Source: Planctomycetota bacterium
GTDB lineage: Bacteria > Planctomycetota > JAPUJT01
Direction: 5' to 3'
Assembly (NCBI GenBank): GCA_027296055.1
Contig: JAPUJT010000023.1
Location: 1-64,000, forward strand
Length of the DNA: 64,000 nucleotides
A program made the translations under genes and the position numbers. Under the pieces are notes generated by a model that was not told the origin of the DNA, made no database searches, and worked only from the letters and a program-made list of their open reading frames with translations. Below, piece by piece: positions 9,601 to 16,165 of this stretch (the first letter of the stretch is position 1; each line of letters opens with the position of its first letter).

Positions 9601-11333
9601 TCGAGAAGGCTATCGAAAGTCGCCTTCTGCGCCTGCGCCCTATCGAGAGCCTTCTGGCACTCGGCGGCCGCCCAGCGACTTCTCGATCGGTCCCGGAACT
9701 TCTCCAGGGAACGGATCGCCTTCTCGTACGAGAAGTTCATCACCATTCCCTGAGCCATGCCGATGGCATCGGCGGTCCTCCTCCGCTCCTCTTTCGCTCG
9801 GCGAGCCTCCTCGTTCCTCGCCCGGACGATTCCCCCCTCTCGCTCCCGCGCTTCCCGCCGAGCGTCCTCCCGCCGCCGAGACTCCAGGGCGAGGGTCTCC
9901 TCCATACGATCCATCTCCTCCAGGGCTTCTTCGATCGCGGCCTCGGCCGAGGTTCCCTCGAGGTGCCTCGGGAAGGCTGAGAGGGCTATCCTGGCTTCCT
10001 CGAAGTCGCCCGCCGCCGCCAGAGATCGGGATCGCTCGATCCGGGTTCGCGCCTCATCCGACGCCTCCTTTTCCCTCCTGGAGAGGAACGCTTCGATCTC
10101 CTGTCTTGCGGTGTCGCCGTCCGCCGTCCCCTGGTACTTCAGCTCGAGGAATCGATACCGCTGGAGGATCTCGGCCGTCCGGGTGGGATTCTTTCGGGCA
10201 AACTTCTCCACCTGGGCGAATCGCCACTCGACGTTCAAGCGGGCCGAATCCTCGGCGCCCGGAATCTCCACCGTCTCGATCCGTGGACCCGGCGTCACGA
10301 CATCCGGGCCATCGGACTCCGGCGCCGGTCCCAGCAGCTTCCAGGCGACGAAGACGAGGAGGCCTCCCGCCAGAAGGGTCGCCGCGCCGAGCCCGATCGC
10401 CGCAGCGCGGGAGCGAGACTTTCGGGCCTGGCGCTCCACGGGGGTGGGTCTCGGCCGGCGCTTCCTCCCCGCGGTCGGGGCCCTGCTCGAGGGGACTTCC
10501 CCGAGGAGGAACAGGACTTCATCCACGGCGAGCGCGACCCCGGCCCCGTCGGCGATCCGGCGAATCTCCGCCACCATGCGGAGGCGATCCTCCGCCACGT
10601 CCTCCGATGAGATTCTCCCCCGGTAGCCTGCGAGCTTGCCTTCCCCGAATCCCATCCCGGACATCACATCATCGAGGGTCTCCGGCTCGATGACCTCCTT
10701 CTTGAACAGGGCGTCCGGCAGGGAAAGGGAGAACCTGGCGTCTCGCCAGAGGATATGAACGGCGGACAGAGCGGCCTGTGCCTTGAGGGGGGATCCCCCC
10801 GCAGCAACGATACGACCGAGGAGATCCAGATCGCATCCCGAGAGGGGTGTACCTTCTTCACCGCGGGCCACAGCGCGCAGGGTCTCGATGCAAGCGGGCA
10901 GCAGGCCCTTGTCCCGGGTGAGCAGGACCGAGAGAGGAGTAGAGCTCTGCGCCTCCTTCTTGAGGAGGTCGCCGAGATCGCCCGGCGGGAGAAACCCGGC
11001 CTTCATGGCCAGGGTGGCGACCTGCAGAGCCTCCGGGCCGTCCATGGCCTGGTCTGTTCCGCCGGGAGGCGGCCTTCCGGCCGCGGATGGGTCCGAGGGA
11101 GAGAGTCGATCCATATCCGCTCGGGCGACGAACCCTCGCTGCGTGAGGACATCGAGCATCGACATCGGGACGCCGAGATCCAGGACGCGGCGAAATACCT
11201 TCTCCGCCTCCTCGCGCTGGCTCGGATCGAGGAGCCCTGCCGCGGCGGCCCGCTCCAGAACGGCCAGCTCTCTTTCCACATCGACGTGCGCGGTTCTCTT
11301 CAACGGTACTCCCCCCGGTAAGGATGGGCCCAC
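6621..11333 (-). CDS. Membrane-anchored M64-type metallopeptidase with Ig-like domains
   Basis: Frame of 1,570 residues. Residues 1 to about 280 form an unassigned cytoplasmic-looking region. A membrane helix spans about 313-337, followed by coiled coil to about 560. A metallopeptidase domain contains VIHELGHAYGG near residue 905, giving the HExxH zinc motif; the surrounding DISIVSDGFTQEE segment resembles the M64 (IgA peptidase) family. Two Ig-like domains with LPRGATFDPESG and LPDGATLDPETG motifs follow. The start is GTG at 11333; a TTG at 11303 behind GGGGGGAG is an alternative. After about residue 1455 the sequence turns Arg/Gly-rich and overlaps the RAM gene, which suggests a frameshift or a misread end. 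It probably acts on extracytoplasmic proteins. Confidence 0.8.
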   Translation of the reverse strand: MGPSLPGGVPLKRTAHVDVERELAVLERAAAAGLLDPSQREEAEKVFRRVLDLGVPMSMLDVLTQRGFVARADMDRLSPSDPSAAGRPPPGGTDQAMDGPEALQVATLAMKAGFLPPGDLGDLLKKEAQSSTPLSVLLTRDKGLLPACIETLRAVARGEEGTPLSGCDLDLLGRIVAAGGSPLKAQAALSAVHILWRDARFSLSLPDALFKKEVIEPETLDDVMSGMGFGEGKLAGYRGRISSEDVAEDRLRMVAEIRRIADGAGVALAVDEVLFLLGEVPSSRAPTAGRKRRPRPTPVERQARKSRSRAAAIGLGAATLLAGGLLVFVAWKLLGPAPESDGPDVVTPGPRIETVEIPGAEDSARLNVEWRFAQVEKFARKNPTRTAEILQRYRFLELKYQGTADGDTARQEIEAFLSRREKEASDEARTRIERSRSLAAAGDFEEARIALSAFPRHLEGTSAEAAIEEALEEMDRMEETLALESRRREDARREAREREGGIVRARNEEARRAKEERRRTADAIGMAQGMVMNFSYEKAIRSLEKFRDRSRSRWAAAECQKALDRAQAQKATFDSLLDLLGRGGEMPNVDFASGSKLRVTAADGTGVSAANEQMTLKKPWHRIVAADFASILEWAGAGWTDPYEIATFSYDHGAPEWGDEVLRGVAEGDAAGVSGWLARRRGVDVPEGGFVLYQGEWIPKIEAEHLALGEVLFQSRWWPRDELQAELKTARRDRNKKRIRKKAMEEAAAVAKVLLDKEGIAAIEKMVENGDISRRVDISIVSDGFTQEEAGTVKRLADLVIKGIQNADPFRNYEKYINFNLVRLVEEESGINELPDKPRTTKVGATLQNNILTCDVAAAWKYGRKAPDCDLVIVVANVAGGRATGGGGVITLNNSGSVGDVVIHELGHAYGGLDDEYVDAGIAPGRNYGPNAEAGHINTTRESNPKKVKWHYWNFPPAEGSPVGCFEGAYYHDKDYYRPSRECRMRSSGTPKYCAVCQEQMERRFYDQLEPLEGAWPAKREVIIWADQKLRLEIEGITITKHEDEKPYGKFTNNWYVDGVRTNKDVSDKKFSRNYLDIEPDSLAPGRHEVIVNVDFKNDRIRRDHGNLSSTRVWSIVVSPYPEPEIAAPAKVRGKYRRAIAFQVKKRNVPAEGPFRFEARRLPRGATFDPESGLFRWIPDRYQKGLFRIEFVIDDGALSVSRFTDLQVRGGARNSGPVLKYLLPPVGVEGEELTFQVEAIDIDGDHLTYWSPNLPDGATLDPETGVFLWRPGLLQADTYKGIQLFVGDAERVDQQEVTIQIKDRPIGTDVESYTNFEIILALRSPNSGIRSVALDEAKKRLGQTFLLHEYARWMRFKNRDQSLEALKALKELLVYQTGGWRREQLVRFLLAVEPYCRQYVESPEVLEFLNEAARAGAELDGLDKWTRGKIRTVLMELEEIRKYNEERLRETEEDASPRTREPRTGRGRMGIVPSSRRETWTREGGRHGEGLCDVLDGVRQGGERQEPASRESQDPERRSHDRRPGHHRCRGRGLCRGNPQHDRRTATRDRRGDQDHDQPGPRMNRRMDPG
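6644..6874 (-). CDS. Stand-alone Lrp/AsnC effector (RAM) domain protein
   Basis: A 76-residue protein starting at MAKAYVMFW (6874) with an AGGGAGG ribosome site just upstream. The sequence matches the AsnC/Lrp ligand-binding (RAM) domain, a ferredoxin-like fold: an AYV-type first strand, LRESPKILSADLTTGDQDI in the middle and a TKTTTNLVL C-terminal strand. It lacks the DNA-binding helix-turn-helix. Such stand-alone domains oligomerise and bind amino acids or similar small ligands; the partner here is unknown. The gene lies wholly inside the 3' end of the overlapping metallopeptidase frame. Its good ribosome site and domain match make it the more credible reading of this stretch. Confidence 0.8.
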   Translation of the reverse strand: MAKAYVMFWTESGKEENVKNQLRESPKILSADLTTGDQDIIAVVEGDSVEEILNMIVGQLRGIGGVTKTTTNLVLE

Positions 11334-11360
11334 GGAGCCTTTCGACTCCGGGCCCAGGCT

Positions 11361-11388
11361 ATTATAGTCGCGAGCCGACGGCGTCCAA
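11361..11388 (-). promoter_or_regulatory. Promoter for the M64 peptidase gene
   Basis: On the minus strand TTGGAC and a perfect TATAAT are separated by 16 bases. Transcription would begin near 11354, about 20 bases before the GTG start. Confidence 0.6.
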
Positions 11389-11404
11389 AACCCTAGTTCG
11401 GAGG

Positions 11405-11432
11405 TTGACGTCGGCCCGCCCCGGGTGATACT
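11405..11432 (+). promoter_or_regulatory. Promoter for the glycosyltransferase/formyltransferase pair
   Basis: TTGACG and GATACT are separated by 16 bases, placing the start of transcription about 15-20 bases before the ATG at 11456. It is divergent from the peptidase promoter. Confidence 0.5.
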
Positions 11433-11455
11433 TTCGGTGCAGGTGGGGACATCAC

Positions 11456-12643
11456 ATGGAGATGAGGGTTCGGCTGGCCGTCTTGATCACGCGATTGGTA
11501 CGCGGTGGCGCGCAGAAAATAGCCCTCGAGACGTTTCGCCGGATGGATCCCGCCAGATTCGACCGTTTCTTCATCACCGGACCCGATCGCGGCGATGAGG
11601 GGGACGCCTTCGACGAGGCCGTCGCTTCCGGCATCCATCCGATCATCGTACCGGGTCTCCAGCGGGCCATTTCACCGGCGGCCGATGCGTCTGCAGTCCT
11701 TCGCATCGCGTCTCTTCTGCGGCGACTCCGGATCCAGATCCTGCACACTCACACGTCGAAGGCCGGCCTCCTCGGCGCACTGGCGGGCCGATGGGTCGGC
11801 ACGCCGGTTATCGTCTACTCACCGCATGGTCACATCTTCGGGAAGGGCGCCCGCATCCCCGGGGTGAGCGGATCGATCCGAACACGGATCCTCTATCGGC
11901 TCCGAAGACTGGCCGAGCGATGGAGCGATCGTGTGATCGCCCTGAACGATGCGGATCTGCAGGAACAGGTCGCTCTCGGTCTGGCCCCCGTCGAGAAATA
12001 CGTCGTGATCCAGAACGGGATCGATCTGAGTGCATACCGCAACCTATCCGACACCCGGGAAGCGGCACGGCGGTCACTCGGTCTGGCCAACGGGACGCCG
12101 GCGGTGGCCGTCGTGGGACGCTTGACCCCTGAGAAAGGCCACGACGTCCTGATCGAGGCGTTCTCCCGCCTGGCGCCCGACCTCGAGCCTGTGCTCCTGA
12201 TCATCGGCGGAGGGCCTCAGGAGTCGGAACTCCGGGAGTCTAGCCGGCGCCTCGGCGTCGAGTCCCGGGTCCGATTCCTCGGTGTACGCCGAGATGTGCC
12301 CGATCTACTCGCCGCCTCCGATCTGGTCGTCCTGCCGTCCTATTACGAGAGCGGGGGCCTGGCCCTGATGGAAGCCATGGCGGCTCGCCGTCCCGTGATC
12401 GCATCGAGGACTGGCGGTGTCCCGGATCTCGTCCAGGATGGCGAGAATGGGCTCCTGGTTCCCCCTGGGCAGGCGGACCCGCTCGCCCGGGCGATGGAAC
12501 GGGTGCTCCGTGATCCGGCCCTGGCCGAGCGGCTGGCGGCGGGCGGCCATCGCAAGGTCACGGATCACCACGACATCGATAGGAGCGCGCGGATCCTGCA
12601 GGGCCTCTACGCGCAGCTCATCCAGGAGAAGGGTCTACGTTGA
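11456..12643 (+). CDS. GT4-family glycosyltransferase
   Basis: A 395-residue protein with the two-domain GT-B layout. The N-terminal acceptor domain carries RGGAQKIALETF near residue 15. The donor domain begins at VVGRLTPEKGHDVLIEAF near 219 and has the ESGGLALMEAMA segment near 300, the usual E-x7-E nucleotide-sugar site, followed by GGVPDLVQDGENG. It should transfer an activated sugar onto a lipid-linked or polysaccharide acceptor; the sugar cannot be told from sequence. The ATG at 11456 has GGTGGGG upstream; a second ATG two codons later is possible. It overlaps the next gene by 4 bases, implying coupled translation. Confidence 0.88.
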   Translation: MEMRVRLAVLITRLVRGGAQKIALETFRRMDPARFDRFFITGPDRGDEGDAFDEAVASGIHPIIVPGLQRAISPAADASAVLRIASLLRRLRIQILHTHTSKAGLLGALAGRWVGTPVIVYSPHGHIFGKGARIPGVSGSIRTRILYRLRRLAERWSDRVIALNDADLQEQVALGLAPVEKYVVIQNGIDLSAYRNLSDTREAARRSLGLANGTPAVAVVGRLTPEKGHDVLIEAFSRLAPDLEPVLLIIGGGPQESELRESSRRLGVESRVRFLGVRRDVPDLLAASDLVVLPSYYESGGLALMEAMAARRPVIASRTGGVPDLVQDGENGLLVPPGQADPLARAMERVLRDPALAERLAAGGHRKVTDHHDIDRSARILQGLYAQLIQEKGLR

Positions 12644-13446
12644 AGATCGCCTGTCTTCTCCCCTCGGATCACTTTCACGCCCCGGTCGTCCTCTCCGCCC
12701 TGGCTCGCCGAGCGGACGCGGAGCTCTTCGCCCTGGTTACCCCGAAACTGCCGGGCGGCGGCATGGTCCTGACCCGGCTCATCCGACTTCTTCGCCAGTC
12801 GGGGGCGGACTATCTCTCCGCCATGGCCGGGATGAAAGCCACCTTCCTGATCCACTCCTGGCTCGAAAGACGGTCAGGGCAGGACGGACGCGAGAGGGAA
12901 TTCCGGAGTGTCTTCGACGCTACGAAGGAACTGAAGATCCGGAGCTCGACCGTTCAGGACATAAACGGTCGCGAGTCGGAAGAGATGCTTCGCCAGTTCG
13001 CCCCGGACCTGATCCTGAGCGTTTTCTTCAACCAGATCATCGCCCCCCGCATCATCGAGCTGGCTCCCGTGGCCGCGAACGTCCACCCCTCGCTCCTGCC
13101 GGCCTACCGCGGGGTATCCCCGGCTTTCTGGATCCTCAAGAATGGGGAGCCCGCGGGGGGGGCCACGATCCATCGACTGACCGAACGCCTCGACGCCGGC
13201 GAACTCCTGCTACGGCAGGCGCTACCCGTGAGATCCCGAGACTCGGTCTTCCGGCTCTACAGGCGCAGCGCCATCGCCGCGGGCGATCTTCTGCTCGGCC
13301 ACCTGGACGCCCTCGTCCGGGATGATCTGCCGCCCCTGCCATTCGATGGGGAGACGTCGTCTCGGTTCGGCAAGATCACCCCGGATGCGATGCGGGCGTT
13401 TCGCCGCACGAGGCGTCGTTTTTGCCATTTCTTCAAGCCGCTGTAA
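12640..13446 (+). CDS. Formyltransferase-fold protein
   Basis: A 268-residue protein starting at TTG in a TTGA overlap with the upstream glycosyltransferase, behind AGGAG. The central NVHPSLLPAYRGVSPAFW segment is the formyl-transferase signature (HPSLLPxYRG), and the upstream FNQIIAPRIIELAP and downstream ATIHRLTERLDAGELL match the N10-formyl-tetrahydrofolate transferase core seen in Fmt and sugar N-formyltransferases. It lacks the C-terminal OB domain of Fmt, so it is unlikely to formylate Met-tRNA. Its pairing with a glycosyltransferase suggests N-formylation of an amino sugar; this is an inference. Confidence 0.8.
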   Translation: MKIACLLPSDHFHAPVVLSALARRADAELFALVTPKLPGGGMVLTRLIRLLRQSGADYLSAMAGMKATFLIHSWLERRSGQDGREREFRSVFDATKELKIRSSTVQDINGRESEEMLRQFAPDLILSVFFNQIIAPRIIELAPVAANVHPSLLPAYRGVSPAFWILKNGEPAGGATIHRLTERLDAGELLLRQALPVRSRDSVFRLYRRSAIAAGDLLLGHLDALVRDDLPPLPFDGETSSRFGKITPDAMRAFRRTRRRFCHFFKPL

Positions 13447-13454
13447 CGGATTAA

Positions 13455-14192
13455 TTACTCGAATTGCGCGAAGCGGACGAGACGGTTCTTGTGAAGGAGG
13501 TACTTCGCGAGGGTCTTCAGGATTCCGAGACCGTAGCCGACACTGGGCCAGAAGCGGATCGTGGAGGCCTGGTCGAAATATCGGGTCTGGATCGGGACCT
13601 CCTCGATTCGAAATCCCTTGATCAACGCCTGGACGATGATTTCCGTGTCGAAGTAGAAGCCGTCCGAGTTCCGGTCCAGGCGGATCGAGCGCAGGAGCTT
13701 CGCGCTATACGACCGGAAGCCGGAATGGTACTCGGTCAGATAAGTGGAGAGGACGACGTTCTCGAGGGCGGTGAGCAGGATGTTCGCGTTGTGCTTCCAG
13801 AGAGGCATCCCCCCCTCCAGGGCCCCTCCCTTCATCATACGGGAGCCGAAGACCGCGTCCGCCCTGCCCTGCCGGATCGGCTCGAGCAGCTCCGGGATGA
13901 GCTTCGGGTCGTACTGGTAATCCGGGTGGAGCATGACCACGATGTCGGCCCCCCGCCGGAGGGCCTCGGCGTAGCAGGTCTTCTGGTTCCCTCCATATCC
14001 ACGGTTTTTGGCGTGGCGAATCGAGGGGATGCCAAGGCGGGCCGCCACCTCCATCGTGTCATCGCGGCTTGCGTCGTCCACCAGGATCACCTCATCGGCG
14101 ATTCCCCTGGGGATATCCGCGACGGTTCTCTCCAGTGTCCTGGCCGCGTTGTAGGCGGGGAGGACGATGATCACCTTGGGCTTGCCGACCAC
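13455..14192 (-). CDS. GT2-family glycosyltransferase (dolichyl/polyprenyl-phosphate type)
   Basis: A 245-residue GT-A glycosyltransferase. VIIVLPAYNAARTLERT opens the fold, VDDASRDDT binds the nucleotide, and MLHPDYQYDP carries the DxD-like metal site. The NRGYGGNQKTCYAEAL segment is typical of the DPM1-like branch that loads sugars onto polyprenyl phosphate. No C-terminal membrane helix is visible, so it would act at the inner face of the membrane. It converges on the formyltransferase gene with 8 bases between stops. Confidence 0.87.
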   Translation of the reverse strand: MVGKPKVIIVLPAYNAARTLERTVADIPRGIADEVILVDDASRDDTMEVAARLGIPSIRHAKNRGYGGNQKTCYAEALRRGADIVVMLHPDYQYDPKLIPELLEPIRQGRADAVFGSRMMKGGALEGGMPLWKHNANILLTALENVVLSTYLTEYHSGFRSYSAKLLRSIRLDRNSDGFYFDTEIIVQALIKGFRIEEVPIQTRYFDQASTIRFWPSVGYGLGILKTLAKYLLHKNRLVRFAQFE

Positions 14193-14266
14193 CTATCGCC
14201 CTCCGGTTGAACTGGGGAGCATTCTAGTTACAGCCCGGCAAATGGATCAAACCTTAAAAGAAGGGA

Positions 14267-14288
14267 GCCCCGGGGAGAACCCCGGGGC
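14267..14288 (-). terminator. Hairpin terminator for a leftward transcript
   Basis: Perfect 9-bp stem GCCCCGGGG with an AGAA loop (plus-strand view). Read leftward it is followed by a pyrimidine/T-rich run containing CTTTT. The only gene-like stretch upstream in that direction is the weak ORF at 14327-14635. Confidence 0.5.
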
Positions 14289-14326
14289 CGTATCGGAAGG
14301 GTGTACCAGGAGACCTTTCTCGGCCC

Positions 14327-14635
14327 TTACCCGGAAGCATGTACTCGAGGCAGATGCGCCAGGGTGAGGGTCGGGGAAGGGTATTCGTCTCGGGACGAAT
14401 TTCGAAAGACTTCCGGAGGTTTGCTCCGTGGCCTCTCATCGAGGCGAATGCCCTTCCCCCGGTCAGGTTTGGCCCCAGAAGGAACCGGGGCTTTTGGTGG
14501 CTTCTTGATGTCCTCCTCGAGATTGCCTGGCGTCCGACTCATTGCCAGGGCAAGTCCCGTACCAAGACGGCCCCCTCTCCCAATGGGACTACGGGAAAAC
14601 GGCCATAAGTTATTGAAAAACAAGGTGTTACCCAT
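14327..14635 (-). CDS. Possible small proline-rich protein (doubtful)
   Basis: Frame of 102 residues starting MGNTLFFNNLWPFS. It is rich in Pro, Arg and Lys (for example KKPPKAPVPSGAKP), has no recognised domain and no clear ribosome site. Third codon positions are less GC-biased than in neighbouring genes. In its favour, its stop lies about 40 bases before a leftward terminator hairpin. It may be a shadow of a structured RNA instead. Confidence 0.25.
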   Translation of the reverse strand: MGNTLFFNNLWPFSRSPIGRGGRLGTGLALAMSRTPGNLEEDIKKPPKAPVPSGAKPDRGKGIRLDERPRSKPPEVFRNSSRDEYPSPTLTLAHLPRVHASG

Positions 14636-14772
14636 CTCTGTCGAGGAAGGTAGGAAAGAAACGCCGATCCGTCGGAGCGATCCGGGACTCCTGATCATTC
14701 TCGGATGTGGGACATTTTTCCCGATCTGGGACGACCCCTCGAGGGGGCTCGAGGGGAGCCGGCCGATCCAAC

Positions 14773-14801
14773 TTGCTGTCCCGAGCCGAGTCGTGTAAGA
14801 T
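14773..14801 (+). promoter_or_regulatory. Promoter for the anchored serine protease
   Basis: TTGCTG and TAAGAT are separated by 17 bases, about 100 bases before the chosen ATG at 14909. This leaves a leader that includes the small palindrome CCTAGTCCTAGG. Confidence 0.45.
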
Positions 14802-14908
14802 CAAGTGGTTCACTCAAGCCTAGTCCTAGGAGTGCCTTGGTGCCTCGCAGGATGCCGACCTCTGGAGGGGGGGTGGCTGACGCTTCCCTCGCCAGAGGGG
14901 ATGGGTCT

Positions 14909-16159
14909 ATGACCCCGGTCGTCCTGATCGGGGCCCTTCTTCTTGGTGGCCTGGTATTCGAGTCCTGGTCCCGCCGCGCCGATCTCAGGGAGCAATCGGA
15001 GGCCTTTGCTCGGGCTCTCGAAGTCCAGCAGGAGTCTCTTCGCGCCGACCTGGGTCGGCGGCTTGCAGAGTCGATCGACCGGGTCGACGCAACGGGCTCA
15101 CGCCTCGACCGTGAACTGGCCAAACAGGGCACGGAACACGACTCCTTCCGAGATTCCACCCTCCGCAAGATGGTCCTCCTGAACGAAGGTGAGGAGGCCC
15201 TCCGGGCGCGACTCGCGCGGCTCGACCGCAGATCGGATCGGAGCGTTCAGGAGATCGAGTCGATGAGGGGCGCCCTCCTGCTTCTGGAGGACGGCGTCCG
15301 CACCAATCGCCCCGAAGCAGCCCGCTTCAAGGAGATCCAGAGACAGAACGCCGAATCCATCTTCTTCATCTACTCCGAGATCAGCCTCGTGAACTCTACC
15401 GGCTCGATCGAATCGACCATCGGAAGCTACGGCACGGGTTTCCTGGTGAGCGATGAGGGCCACATCGCCACGAGCAAGCACGTGGCCCAGCCGTGGAAGT
15501 TCCGGGAGTTCGCCCGCCAGATCGCTAGAAGGGGGCTCGAGATCGATCCCGATTCCCACCTGATCGCCGCCTGGCCCGCCGGGTCACCCATCCTCGACCC
15601 CGACGGGGACTGCCTGAATCTGGACATCGGGTTCAACAATCTACGGCTCCAGAGCCTGGAGGTCTGGGCGACGGCATCGGACAGGTTCAAGTCCGAAGTG
15701 CTCGAGAACGATGCGGGCGAGGTGGTCGAGGTACGGTACCACGATGCCAACGACAACCACGACCTCGCCATCCTGAAGGCGGAGGGCGGGCCGTTTCGCC
15801 CCGTCCGAACCGTTTCGGGACGGCTCCCGGAGAAGCTCGACCCGGTGATGGTCCTGGGGTTTCCCCGTGGGCTGGACATCCTGGAGAAGGGAGTGGCGGA
15901 GAGCTCCCCGTCCCTCGGGACGGTGCGAAAGGTCGAGGACACGATCTATGTCACCGCCCCCATCATTCCGGGTAACAGTGGAGGCCCTGTCTTCGATCGA
16001 GAGGGAGCCGTCATCGGGATTGCCACCCGCGTCGTCCAGGGGACCGAGACGCTGGGGATCTGCCTGAAGGCGGATCACTTCCTCAAGCTCCTTCACTCGG
16101 GGCAACCAACCGCCCAGCGCTCGGGTAAAGGCCCGAATGTCACACTCACGACTCGATAA
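14909..16159 (+). CDS. Membrane-anchored trypsin-like serine protease
   Basis: About 416 residues from MTPVVLIGALLLGG, which has AGAGGGG upstream; the ORF's longer N-terminus (from 14705) overlaps the promoter and is low complexity. A membrane helix covers residues 3-20, coiled coil about 25-135, then a chymotrypsin-fold domain. Catalytic residues are visible: His in GHIATSKHVAQ, Asp in NDNHDLAILKAEG and Ser in PGNSGGPVFD. The layout resembles HtrA/DegS-type proteases but no PDZ domain follows. The protease domain would face the periplasm. The substrate is unknown. Confidence 0.83.
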   Translation: MTPVVLIGALLLGGLVFESWSRRADLREQSEAFARALEVQQESLRADLGRRLAESIDRVDATGSRLDRELAKQGTEHDSFRDSTLRKMVLLNEGEEALRARLARLDRRSDRSVQEIESMRGALLLLEDGVRTNRPEAARFKEIQRQNAESIFFIYSEISLVNSTGSIESTIGSYGTGFLVSDEGHIATSKHVAQPWKFREFARQIARRGLEIDPDSHLIAAWPAGSPILDPDGDCLNLDIGFNNLRLQSLEVWATASDRFKSEVLENDAGEVVEVRYHDANDNHDLAILKAEGGPFRPVRTVSGRLPEKLDPVMVLGFPRGLDILEKGVAESSPSLGTVRKVEDTIYVTAPIIPGNSGGPVFDREGAVIGIATRVVQGTETLGICLKADHFLKLLHSGQPTAQRSGKGPNVTLTTR

Positions 16160-16165
16160 AGGTAA

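Larger units (their letters stand above)
14193..14908. other. Hairpin-rich region without a firm gene
   Basis: About 700 bases between divergent genes. It holds a strong hairpin at 14267-14288, a perfect ATTCGTC/GACGAAT stem-loop at 14382-14399, a bulged TTGCCTGGC stem near 14523-14553, other GC stems, a weak minus-strand ORF, and a rightward promoter at 14773. Base and codon use look less GC3-biased than in the neighbours. It could encode a structured RNA or a small protein; the sequence does not decide. Confidence 0.5.

Noticed and set aside
12417-13325. 302-residue plus-strand ORF overlapping two genes
   Set aside because: Ser/Arg-rich shadow crossing the junction of the glycosyltransferase and formyltransferase frames, both of which have clear motifs.
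14705-14908. Longer N-terminus of the anchored protease
   Set aside because: It spans the promoter at 14773, is Pro/Ser-rich, and would bury the membrane anchor.
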